Counted from the first letter of the stretch, positions 1 to 9,473 are shown. The stretch is 16,395 nt of DNA from Funneliformis mosseae (GCA_910592005.1 CAJVPP010002089.1:1-16395); one strand, 5' to 3'. Notes: generated by a model from the letters alone, not told the origin. Translations and numbers: made by a program.

Positions 1-11
1 TATCAAATATA

Positions 12-69
12 TCAAATATGTCTGACATTTAGATCTGCAATATGCTGCGCCACGTCCATCAATCCAATC
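12..69 (-). other. Possible 3' terminal exon or transposon fragment
   Basis: On the minus strand a stretch with clearly higher GC than its surroundings follows a plausible acceptor (AG at 71-70). It stays open for 18 codons, including the run MDVAQHIADLNVRHI, to a TGA at 14-12. It could be the last exon of a gene whose upstream exons lie to the right, or a scrap of a mobile element. No upstream exon could be identified in the AT-rich DNA beyond it, and the piece is too short to assign. Confidence 0.2.
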
Positions 70-90
70 CTGTTACACTATATAAAATTT

Positions 91-225
91 TTTATAAAGA
101 ATGCATTTACAGAGAGTATATATATATAAAAATGTGCATTTAGCACTAAGGTCCAAGTTGAAATCAGATAAAAAAGTGCATATATAAAGGGTATATATTT
201 ATAAAAAATGTATTTATAGAGAGTT
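91..225. repeat. Imperfect 28-base direct repeat pair
   Basis: Bases 91-118 and 198-225 match at 24 of 28 positions and lie 107 bases apart. Both copies carry the form TTTATAAARAATGYATTTAYAGAGAG. The repeat is AT-rich, so it may be local duplication or the remains of a dispersed repeat. No coding potential is seen. Confidence 0.35.
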
Positions 226-1336
226 GACTATATTTTGTATTTCTTATTATGTAATATATTTGTATTATTTAATATATGATTTGTTATTATGTATTTTATA
301 TTATGTATTATGATTTTAATTAATCTTTTTTCTTTATTTTATGACTTGACTTTGCTTAATATCATGTGATTTTTAGCTAATTATTTTTCTTTTATAACTT
401 CTATTCAATTAGTTGTTTCCTAATTTTCTAATAATATTATTTTTTTAATATTTACTACTTTATTAAAAAAATTATGTAATATGTCATTTTAAGATTTCTT
501 GATTTTACAATATGACCTTTTTTACCTTTTTATATTAAAAGGTAAAGTTGTAAAAGTAAATAATTGTACTCTTTAAATTATTAAATTAATAAATATATTT
601 ATATATTTGATATATTTATTTAATATATTTGATATAATTAATATATTATATCATATTCTTTTGAAAATAAGCATACTGTAAAATATATACATTTTATTAG
701 TATATATATGATAAATAATATAATAAAAATAATATGATAAATAAATAAATTACTATAAAGAAGCATATCACTAAATACTTATTTTCAAAAAAATACAATA
801 TATAAAACTTTAATTAATCATAATAAAAATAATTATTAATTATTTTTTTTTATTATATTCATTCTTTTAGTTATTTATTATTATATGTATCTTTATATTT
901 TATGTAAATTTTTATAAAAAAAAGTATTTAAATCTATTATAAATTACTTAAATACTTTATAATATAAATATAATTATTTATTTTATTATATAAACTTTAA
1001 GAGTTTTTTAACTTTCATACATTTTGTTTACCTATTATAATTTGTAAAAAATACATATTAATAATATCAAATTTTATATAAATTTTTTAAGTTTAAAATT
1101 TAAAAATCATATTTAATATTTATATTAATAAATTATAAGTTTTTATAAGTTATTATATATTTTATATATTATATTATATCATATTTTTTAAATTTTTTGA
1201 TTATTTTAATTTTTTATTAGTTAATTTATAATATTTTTATATAAAAAATAATTTGCTAGTTATTTATATTTTTTAAAAAAAAATTATTATCGTTATTATA
1301 TTTTATTTAAATATATAAATAAACTAATAATAAATT
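226..1336. other. AT-rich intergenic DNA, no gene seen
   Basis: This stretch is extremely AT-rich, with many homopolymer and TATA-like runs and short TTTATATTT-type motifs. No open frame of meaningful length, RNA gene or element boundary could be supported on either strand. Confidence 0.7.
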
Positions 1337-1488
1337 CTTTACAGAAACTTTGTTTCCTTACTATGCAGTAACTGAATAGTACCTATTAGGCTGCGATTAA
1401 GCTACTACTAAGTAAGGTAGTAACTATATATTTACTTTATAGTCACTTTGCAGTTACTGCATATTAAGAAAACCAAGTTTCTGTAAAG
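1337..1488. mobile_element. MITE-like foldback element 1
   Basis: The two ends form a terminal inverted repeat of about 40 bases with 36 matches, beginning CTTTACAGAAACTT on the left and ending AAGTTTCTGTAAAG on the right. Total length is about 152 bases and there is no coding capacity. If the true ends are CAG at 1342 and CTG at 1483, the element is flanked by TA on both sides, as in Tc1/mariner insertions. The inverted repeat, however, continues a few bases outside that TA, so the exact boundary is uncertain. Its GC content is higher than the surrounding DNA. It is best read as a non-autonomous DNA transposon (MITE). Confidence 0.6.
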
Positions 1489-1502
1489 TTTATTATAATT
1501 TA

Positions 1503-1630
1503 TTAGTCCGAACGAAGTGAAGGACTTATATGTTTACGCAAAGTGTCCCGATGTCAGCCCGCTCAAAAATTGAGTCGATGCTGATTGGCTTTTGCAATAT
1601 TTTTTTTTAGTTAAGATCGTTCCGGACTTA
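1503..1630. mobile_element. MITE-like foldback element 2
   Basis: A GC-richer block of 122 bases (1506-1627) is bounded by inverted ends, GTCCGAACGA on the left and TCGTTCCGGAC on the right, identical but for one inserted base. TTA lies on both sides (1503-1505 and 1628-1630). A TTA duplication is typical of PIF/Harbinger elements, so a Harbinger-type MITE is a reasonable inference. The inside is rich in nested hairpins: GTCC with GGAC near the left end, CTCAA with TTGAG around 1562-1574, and GCAAA with TTTGC around it. It has no ORF. It begins only 15 bases after element 1. Confidence 0.55.
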
Positions 1631-2497
1631 ACAATGGTTCCCCGTTCCCTATTATAATTAATAATTTAAATAATATATTTAGCAAATAATTGATAATTAA
1701 TTTACGATTTTAATAAGATATAGAATTAAAGATATAGGAAGTTTGGGAATTTTTTTTTGACTAAAATTAAAATATTATTATATTTTAATCCAATAACTTC
1801 CATATGTTATTTATATAATTTAAAATTAAAATAATTTTTTGTCAAAAAATAATGTATTAGCTATTCAAGGGACTTTTATTAGTAGAGTAAACTGACATTT
1901 AATTCTAATATTGTTAAATTATTATATATAATTCCAAACTTCATTTTTTATTTTTTATTATTCTAATATATCAAAATTTATACATTAAATACAGCACATG
2001 CTGCTACATGTGTTAAAGTGGCGTAACGTGTAATATTTTCTCTTATTCCATAATAATTTCGAACGAGTGACAAATTATTATATATTATCACGTGTCGTGT
2101 CTCCGATATTGGGAAGACATTAACCTAATAAGTTGAAATCTGATATTGATTAGGATTAGAGTTATATTTTATCATAACATAATCGGAATTTAACAATCAC
2201 ATTCAAAACTGATTTGAAAAAAAATGGGTTTAATAATTACTGTCACGAAAAAAAAGTGAACACAAATGAATATATTTATACATGAATTATTCAATTGTAA
2301 AGTATTAATTCATATTGTGTTTTCTTTGAAGAAAAAAAAAATGAGAAATTTTTTGAGGGAAAAGATTGCCACTCGATAAGAAGGTTCCAATAATCGCCTA
2401 GATGAACAACTTACTGCGCGAACGAAAAAAACATTAACATGTGAAGCCATGCTTAATTAGATTCTAGATTTTAGGAAATAATTCTCACCAAGCAAAT
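1631..2497. other. Intergenic DNA downstream of the small membrane gene
   Basis: AT-rich spacer with no supported gene. It contains an ATCACGTG motif at 2087-2094, a short palindromic patch around 1997-2013 (CACATG/CATGTG), and a slightly GC-richer part from about 2330 to 2480 that may be 3' UTR of the minus-strand gene ending at 2498. No RNA gene could be recognised. Confidence 0.55.
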
Positions 2498-2716
2498 TCA
2501 ATTACAAGTATTCGTATTAGTTAAACCCGTTGAGCTCATCAAAGTCTTGGCGGAGGTGGTGTTATTTGAATAACGATACTTTGATTCAAGTTTTTTGAAG
2601 GTGTTATAAGCAGACCCAATAGCCAGATATGAGAGATCAACTAATAATATAAGCAAAGCGGGTGCTATGACTATAAAAGCACAAAAATAAGCCATATATG
2701 CAATTAATTCCAACAT
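2498..2716 (-). CDS. Small single-pass membrane protein, hypothetical
   Basis: This is a 72-residue single-exon ORF with an ATG start. Residues 5 to about 34 form a long hydrophobic stretch (AYMAYFCAFIVIAPALLILL is its core) that would make one transmembrane helix or an uncleaved signal anchor. It is followed by a Lys/Tyr segment and a polar Ser/Thr/Asn-rich tail with one NNT glycosylation-type site. I do not recognise the family. Support comes from the intact frame, a base composition richer in GC than the flanks, and a sensible membrane-anchor-plus-polar-tail layout. The start region faces the EDEM-like gene, so the two would be divergently transcribed across about 790 bases. A chance ORF remains possible, and a 3' extension by splicing cannot be excluded because a GTGAGA donor-like site follows the stop. 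Confidence 0.45.
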   Translation of the reverse strand: MLELIAYMAYFCAFIVIAPALLILLVDLSYLAIGSAYNTFKKLESKYRYSNNTTSAKTLMSSTGLTNTNTCN

Positions 2717-3505
2717 CGTGTATATTTTTTTTTGTATAAGATTTGATATAAAAAAGTTTTTCGTGACTCAAAGAAGAATAAAAAAGAAAATTTAATCGAA
2801 GAAAAAAAAAATATTTATTGTGAAGCGAAAGAAGTATGAAATAATATCGATATCAACCAATTTCGCTTGGTATTTATAACACTTTTTTTTTTTTTATACA
2901 ATATAAACCTATTTACAAAAATGGAATCGTGAGAAGATTTTCAACTTTTTTTATTTACAAGCTTGCGGATGTTTTCGGAAAATTCAAAATGTGGCGACCT
3001 TCGAGTGCAACCTTCCAAAAAAGAAATATTCTAGTACATTTTAAACAACATATGATAGGGCTTGTTCGCTCCTTTGTGTTTGGGAATATTTGTGGGAAAA
3101 GACATGAATGAAAGAAATCAGTCACTGCTTAAATTTTCACAGCAAAAATTAATATTGTATATTTAAAAGGAATTAATCATAAAGATGAAAATTTATTCGA
3201 CTCGCTCAGCCCAATTTTTTATTTGCGTCATATATAAATAATAAAAGGTGATTACTTTCTTCTCTTGCTCCTATTGGTTATCAATCAAATATGCTCAAAT
3301 GAGTACCTTCGCAGTTATATCTAATTAACCAATACATTGTCAAGCTTTTTTTTTTTTTTAAAAAAAAAACTAAATTGCTTCCTTTCTTAATTGTAAAATG
3401 CGATTAACTTATAATTTTCAGCATGGAGTTTCCGTACGACAATCGCATAGTTCGTTGCATAAAAATACGTTCTATTATAGGTCTTTTTATTTTAGCACTA
3501 TAAAA
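2717..3505. promoter_or_regulatory. Divergent intergenic region upstream of the EDEM-like gene
   Basis: This spacer separates the divergent small membrane gene and the EDEM-like gene. It holds a T14A10 block at 3346-3369, a CCAAT box at 3329-3333 and an inverted CCAAT (ATTGG) at 3273-3277, all within about 230 bases of the EDEM start, so these are plausible promoter elements. A GC-richer open island lies at 2941-3105. No match to a full unfolded-protein-response element was seen. An in-frame ATG at 3398 with no intervening stop leads into the EDEM frame and is treated as leader sequence. Confidence 0.45.
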
Positions 3506-5318
3506 ATGTTATTTTGGTTTACATTTATGTTGTCAATAGTGGTAAAAAGTGTTAGTGGAATGAGCGAACGGAAAATAAATGATTTAAAGTGAGTTATTAG
3601 AATTGACTTTGTCCTGATTGCTTCTTATTTCAAGAGAAAGTTAACTAATAATTTATTTATATTTAATAGATTACAGGCAAAGGTATAACTAATAATATCA
3701 TTTTAATATCTTATCCGAATTTGCTTGAAATTCAAAACTTTATTTAGAAATAGAAAGATCATTTAATAAGTAATAGAGCTTTGAAAGAGAAAATTTCATT
3801 TTTTCATATAATTATTAATGAAGATTCTCTAATTTTTAAACCCTGATTTTTGTTATATAGGATATGTTTTATCATGCGTTTGATAATTATATGAACCATG
3901 CGTTCCCCGATGACGAGGTAAATTAGAAAAGTTGATTTGCCTTTGCTTTGAATCTATTTCTTATTTTTTTTTTTTAATTTTAATTTTTTTTTGGAAATTT
4001 TTAGCTAAATCCTTTACGTTGTATTGGTTTAGGAAGTGATAAGAATGATCCGCAAGTATATTTTTTTTTCGGTAATATTTTAATATTTTATTTTCAATTG
4101 CGTTCTTATATTAATTCGAATTTCATTAAATAAATTCTAGACATAATACTATAATAAATGACGTGCTTGGAGATTACTCATTAACGCTGGTGGATTCGTT
4201 AGATGCATTTGTTGTAACGTATCATTTTTATTTATATTTCAAATCATACTTGGATTTATATCTATATATTAAAATATGATAACTTATATAGGTATTCAAT
4301 GATAAGGAAGGATTCGAAAAGGCAGTTCGTGACGTAATAAAATATGTATCATTTGATGTAAATAGTAAAGTACAAGTATTTGAAGTAAATATTCGCGCAT
4401 TAGGAGCATTGGTATGTAGCAAAATGTTAAACTTATTTATTTTTTATTAAATTTTATATTAATTTTGATTCATTTTATATTATTTAAAAAAAAGTTGTCA
4501 GCGCATTTATTCGCTACAGATCCAAGATTTGGTTTTATCATAGAGGGATACGCTAATGAGTTATTGAAACTGGCTCATGATTTAGGTAAACGATTATTAC
4601 CTGCTTTCCATAATTCGAAGACAGGAATTCCTTATGCTAGGGTTAGTAAAGTTGAGACATTATGTTTATGGAATCTGATAATAAGCTTTTATGATATCAA
4701 TTGTTATATATGAAATCTAGGTTAATTTAAAATATGGGGTATCTAAATATGAAACACATGAAACTTGTACCGCTGCAGCTGGAACACTAATAATTGAATT
4801 TGGTGTACTAAGTAGATTAACGAACGATACTCGATTTGAGGTATAAATTTGTTATTTCACGTGTCATTACTTATGCTATGTCAACTAAATACCCTTTATT
4901 TATTCTTCTAGGACGTAGCAAAGCAAGCACTTTTTGGTCTATGGAATCGACGAACAGATTTAAACCTTCTTGGGAATGTAATAAATTTGCAAACAGGACA
5001 ATGGATATATAAAGCGGCTAGCACAGGATCAGGAATAGATTCATTTTATGAATACTTGTTGAAAGCTTACGTGTTATTTGGGGAAACGGAATATTTGGAC
5101 ATGTTTAACGAGGCTTATCATGCTGTTCTCCGATATATTAGAGATGAAACTGGATATTTTTATAGAAATGTTAATATGATGAATGGAGGATTAGTTTCAA
5201 GCTGGATTGATAGTTTATCGGCCTATTTTCCAGGTTTGCAGGTGAAACAATTAAGTGGTTTAAAAAAAAAAAAAAAAAATTTTTTTGATATTATTTATAC
5301 AAGAATGTTTCGGTTGTG

Positions 5319-5352
<34 letters not shown>

Positions 5353-7296
5353 GTAGGTTCTGGCTGGTGATCTTGATAATGCTATAAAGTCCCATTTATT
5401 ATATTATAATATTTGGAGAAAATATCAAGCTATGCCAGAAAGATTTGATTTTCATTTGAGAAATGTGGAGTTGGGAACTTATCCGTTACGTCCCGAGTTC
5501 ATCGAATCTACTTATTTTCTTTATCGGGTATGTGTAAATGTCAAAATGTATTAACAAGTAAATATGTAGATGTAATCTATTTCTCTTTAGGCAACGAAAG
5601 ATCCATTTTATTTACAAGTTGGAGAAATGATAATTAAAGATCTAGAATCTTATGCACGTGTTGGTTGCGGATATGCAAGCGTTAAAGATGTGTTAACAAA
5701 GGAACTTGAAGGGCGTATGGAGAGTTTTGCTTTAAGTGAAACTTTTAAGTATTTATATCTGTTGTTTGATACTGGTAATGATTTGGCATCACTAATTTTT
5801 AAATTGATTATTAATTGATATTTAAAATCCTAACGTTTATTCTTTTTCACTTTAAAAAAAAAAAAGAAAATTGGATTAATAGTTTGGATGATAATTTTAT
5901 TTTTACCACTGGTGGACAAATTTTCTTTTTTCAAGTTGTGAATTTCAATTTAACTCATATATTAATAATCAAGTTGTTACCTTTTGTTTTGTTTAATTTT
6001 ATTATATTATAATAGAGGCACATATTATACCATTACCACAACAATATCTTAAAAATCATGCTGACATACTACCTAGTAAAGGTAGTATCGAGTATTCAAT
6101 TTGTCCCGCATATGAAAAACCTTCTCCATCAAAACATTTATTTGCAAACTCGATAATAGCATCAAGACCGGATACAGATTTTATAAGAGAGTTGGTTGGA
6201 TTTGAGGAACTTATTTTACCACCTTTGGATCCTAAGGGTATATGTGAAGTACCAAAATTAGATCTACAAGTTATGGAAGTTCAGTTTGGGGGTTCACAAG
6301 AATCATCTGAAGATGATTTGAACGATCAGGGACAAGAACAGAAGATTGAAAAGTACGTTAATGGGTTAATTGCAAATCGGTTAAAAGGATTGAAATTGGA
6401 GTTGACAAAACGCGTTGATAGGAAGGGTTATGATGTTACAAAAGGTATATTATATATATCTATTTGATCTTGTAAAATTTTATGATTATTAATTGTTTTA
6501 TTGATAAATTATGTATCTCTTTCGTAGTGGATAATTACAGGTAATACAATTATTATCGTAAATAAATTATTATATATTTTAAAATATTTAATTTAATTAT
6601 TCTCACTTTTTATATAGAATCTACCCCGGACAAATTTTTGAGATAAGAGATCCGGCAGTAAAAAAATTCTGGATAAAACAACAAACATATAGTACATCAA
6701 CTCTTCGAGTTTACATTTCAACTTTAAGTAATGAGGTTTCTAGTTTTGATTATCTTACAGCTGTAGCATCATTTGGTCCTAAAATAACTAGTGAACTTCC
6801 CGTAAGAACGCTTGTACAAATAACGTCACCTTATGGATGTGAAGATTATAATACTGAAGAAACAACCCTTATTGATGGTAATATAGTATTTGTAAAAAGA
6901 GGAGTTTGTACGTTCGTAGAAAAAGTGTTAAGAGCTCAAGAAGCTGGAGCTAAAGGTATTGTCATATGGAGTGACGATAATTATTTATTTCAACCTGTTA
7001 GTCCAGAAGAACATAAAGATATTTGGATATTTGAAATACCTTGTGTACTAATCACTTATGAAAATGGTGTTAAATTAGAAAAATTATTGAAAGAAGCAGA
7101 AGAACTGTTACAATACATGGAAGAAAATGATAAAAATACGCAACAAAAGAAGTTCGGAAGTAATATTAAAGTTAAATTCTTGCCTCATGAACAAGAACCT
7201 GCTACAAACATTAAAACTAATGAAAATAATGAATCACTATTAACTATTCATGGACATACTATACGCAACATTAGATTAAATCTTAATAGACAATAA
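3506..7296 (+). CDS. EDEM-type GH47 alpha-mannosidase-like protein with PA domain (EDEM3/Htm1-like)
   Basis: Predicted ER-lumen protein that trims or recognises mannose on misfolded glycoproteins and so marks them for ER-associated degradation. Exons: 3506-3588, 3670-3682, 3861-3917, 4005-4051, 4141-4213, 4292-4411, 4495-4641, 4721-4840, 4912-5241, 5357-5527, 5591-5774, 5867-5911, 6016-6444, 6528-6540, 6618-7296; total 836 aa. Residues 1-18 are a signal peptide, which is why I chose this ATG over the in-frame one at 3398. The GH47 domain spans about 30-470, with [11 protein letters not shown], the acidic residues E122 (FEVNIR), D263 ([15 protein letters not shown]) and E377 ([12 protein letters not shown]), and the calcium-binding Thr of FTTEAH near 462-463. 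A PA domain ([25 protein letters not shown]) covers about 660-780; PA is known in EDEM3 and in plant and yeast relatives. No KDEL/HDEL tail is present; the end is NLNRQ. Oddities are two 13-base microexons and one GC-AG intron (after 4051). Confidence 0.93.
5242..5356 (+). repeat. A18 and T31 homopolymers inside an intron
   Basis: Intron 9 of the EDEM-like gene carries 18 consecutive A (5262-5279) and 31 consecutive T (5321-5351), the latter ending four bases before the acceptor AG at 5355-5356. The T tract serves as an exceptionally long polypyrimidine tract. The two tracts could pair with each other across a loop of about 41 bases. Exact run lengths may carry sequencing error. Confidence 0.7.
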
Positions 7297-7399
7297 AAAG
7301 ACTATAACAAAAAAACTTTATATATGTGATAAAATTATATTATATATAAATATTTATAAAAAAAAATCTTTAATTTGATTTTGACATTATTATTATTAT

Positions 7400-7430
<31 letters not shown>

Positions 7431-8015
7431 TAGAATGTATATATGTTATTTAAACAAATAAATTATTTCAAATATTGATTTAATAAAAAGGATTTAATTT
7501 TTTTTCTTTTTTTTTTTTTTAAAAAAAAAAAATACTTTGATACTAAATATATAGTATACACATATATATATTTCTCAAAATAAACAAAAATAAATAAATA
7601 AATATGTATGTATAATAAGAAAAATATCCATTGTCAAATTTCAAAATACGAAACAAGTGCTTTGCGACTTTCGCAGAAAACCAAATCAAACCAAACCAAA
7701 CCCAACCCAACCCAAGTCACCACTAAAGTATTCTAAAAATGATATAAATATATATATGTATATATATATTTATATTTATATTTATATATATTTTTTTTTT
7801 CGTTCCTTGTCTTTTTTTCTTAACTAAGTACTATAAGTCTCAATAAATTTGAGAAAATAAATATATGCATAATGAAAATAAAAATCTCTGATATTTACCA
7901 TTGCTACTTTCATTTTCTATTATTATATAGAAAACAATAAACCTTCTATTTATCGAAAATCATAGTCTACGCCAACCAATAAAAAGAAAATATTCTGTCC
8001 CTCTAAACTTCCGAT
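7297..8015. repeat. Low-complexity 3' spacer with several simple repeats
   Basis: The spacer lies between the tail-to-tail ends of the EDEM-like gene and the minus-strand gene at 8016. An AATAAA signal overlaps the EDEM stop codon (7292-7297). It then holds a TTA/ATT microsatellite ending in 27 A (to 7430), a T14A12 block at 7507-7532, a compound CCAAA/CCCAA pentanucleotide repeat at about 7681-7715, and a TATATA-rich tract near 7745-7795. No gene or RNA could be supported. Confidence 0.65.
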
Positions 8016-9472
8016 CTATCTCAACGAACCAGCATCAAATGATCTTGGTCCAGTAAATCCAATTAAACCAAGGTATTGAAGATCAATATTGTCTGCATCA
8101 CCTTCTGCTCGAAGTAACTTCACTGATATGAATTTACCTGATCTTTTTTGTGTTAGAAGTATGTTATTAACTTATTAATAATATAATATAATGTTAAACC
8201 ATAGCTTTAATGCTTACCGATTCGGGTGCAAGACTTGAGTTGTCATATTTGTAATAGAGTCTAATCGGAAATACGCTGCAGGCCAAGAATCATCTATACT
8301 GCCATTTTCATTGCTTTCCAATAATGCTTGGTAATCCGCTTCAGTAAAGTCATCATATTTTGAGGTGGCTATTTAAAAAGGAAGGAATTAACTTGAATAG
8401 AATTGATATAAATAGTATGACAAAATTCAATAAATTTAATTTACCTTCAAGAGATATAGGTTCATGAGAGACAAAAATTAACCCCTCTTTGCCTATTCAT
8501 AAAAATAAATTAATAAATATATAAAAGGACAATAATATTAATTATTACGTGGAGTCTTATAAAAAATTAAGACATACATGGAGCGGTAAAACCATGTGTA
8601 GGAGCTTTTATGATGATTTTTGAAAGTACGAATGCTGAATCCATAGCTTCTAGGATAGGATCACAAAATTTGAGCAAGATATTAACATTGCTACTCTTCT
8701 TTGAACTAATGAAAGTCATTTAAATAAATATTAGCAGTTTATTATAAAACAAATTAAATAACATGATAACCCACCAGTAGACATTATTATCATTTTTTAA
8801 TATGTTTTCAACATCATACGTTGAACTGTAATAAAAAATTTAAATTTAATAAATAAATGTTCAAGGTGCGAGATATTTATTGGTGTTGCTAATATATCTA
8901 CTATAAAGCATAGTTGTAACAAATTCAATATTGATTAGCCAACCGTTTTCTTAACTATAACTCGCATTTGTCTACATTCAATGCTTTTTTATAAAACTGT
9001 CCTTTATATGCTCTTTTCCCCTTTATTCTAACGATCGCTTGTTTCAAACTGTAATTCTATTATTGTAAACATTTGATCACCTAGTAACAACATACCTGAA
9101 ATTACCACCGTCACAATGCACGATGTCAAACCCTAATGCAAACTCTCCAGTAGTGCCATGCGTGCTTCTCCATTTCCTTTTCATCGCTCTATGATCCCTT
9201 ACTGAACTTCTTCTATGTAAAGACAAAGACCCCGTCCTACTATTTGGTCTGCTCGTGGTAGCTGCATGCTGCAGTATCCGTGCATTTAATAACTCGTCCA
9301 GCCCGTCACTCCTACTGGACGAGTTGTTACTCAGTGATTGAATCAAGGTTGCAAATGTATTCGAACGAGATAATTGTTGTAATAAGGCAGACGAGAAAGG
9401 TGAGGGTGAAGGTGAACGTGTTGTAGAGTTAGTTGAGTTAGTTGAGTTAGTTGAACTAGAGGAGACTCGCAT
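8016..9472 (-). CDS. Ser/Thr-rich protein with probable galactose-binding-like (DOC/discoidin-type) domain
   Basis: Six exons on the minus strand, in order: 9472-9096, 8825-8775, 8705-8578, 8492-8445, 8368-8218, 8142-8016. They close in frame to 293 aa. Residues 1-90 are low complexity: a repeated STN motif, an SPSPSP stretch and scattered Arg, likely disordered and open to phosphorylation. A basic patch (MKRKWR) sits near residue 96. From about 110 to 290 there is a folded domain: the GFDIVHCDGGNF lead-in, STYDVENILKNDNNVYCSS, FVLSKIIIKAPTHGF, and KFISVKLLRAEGDADN before IDLQYLGLIGFTGPR. This order (residue for a ligand loop, buried strands, then an invariant-looking final strand) resembles F5/8-type or APC10/DOC beta-sandwich domains. 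That is inference from pattern, and no ligand or partner can be named. It shares a 254-base divergent promoter with the CCDC77-like gene. Confidence 0.8.
9402..9462 (-). repeat. In-frame 9-base coding repeat (STN/Ser-Pro tract)
   Basis: Within exon 1 of the gene ending at 8016, a 9-base unit (AACTCAACT on the coding strand) is repeated about three times and encodes successive Ser-Thr-Asn triplets. A short Ser-Pro repeat follows. The repeat lies in the predicted disordered N terminus, where copy-number change would keep the frame. Confidence 0.6.
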
Positions 9473-9473
9473 A

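Noticed and set aside
3398..3505. Upstream in-frame ATG for the EDEM gene
   Set aside because: It would put 36 polar residues in front of a typical signal peptide that begins at 3506; kept only as an alternative start.
4228..4422. 64-codon minus-strand frame
   Set aside because: It is antisense to EDEM exon 6 and its upstream intron, with no recognisable product.
5815..6012. 65-codon plus-strand frame
   Set aside because: It reads in the wrong frame across an intron and the short exon 12 of the EDEM gene; its product is Phe/Leu/Ile-rich low complexity.
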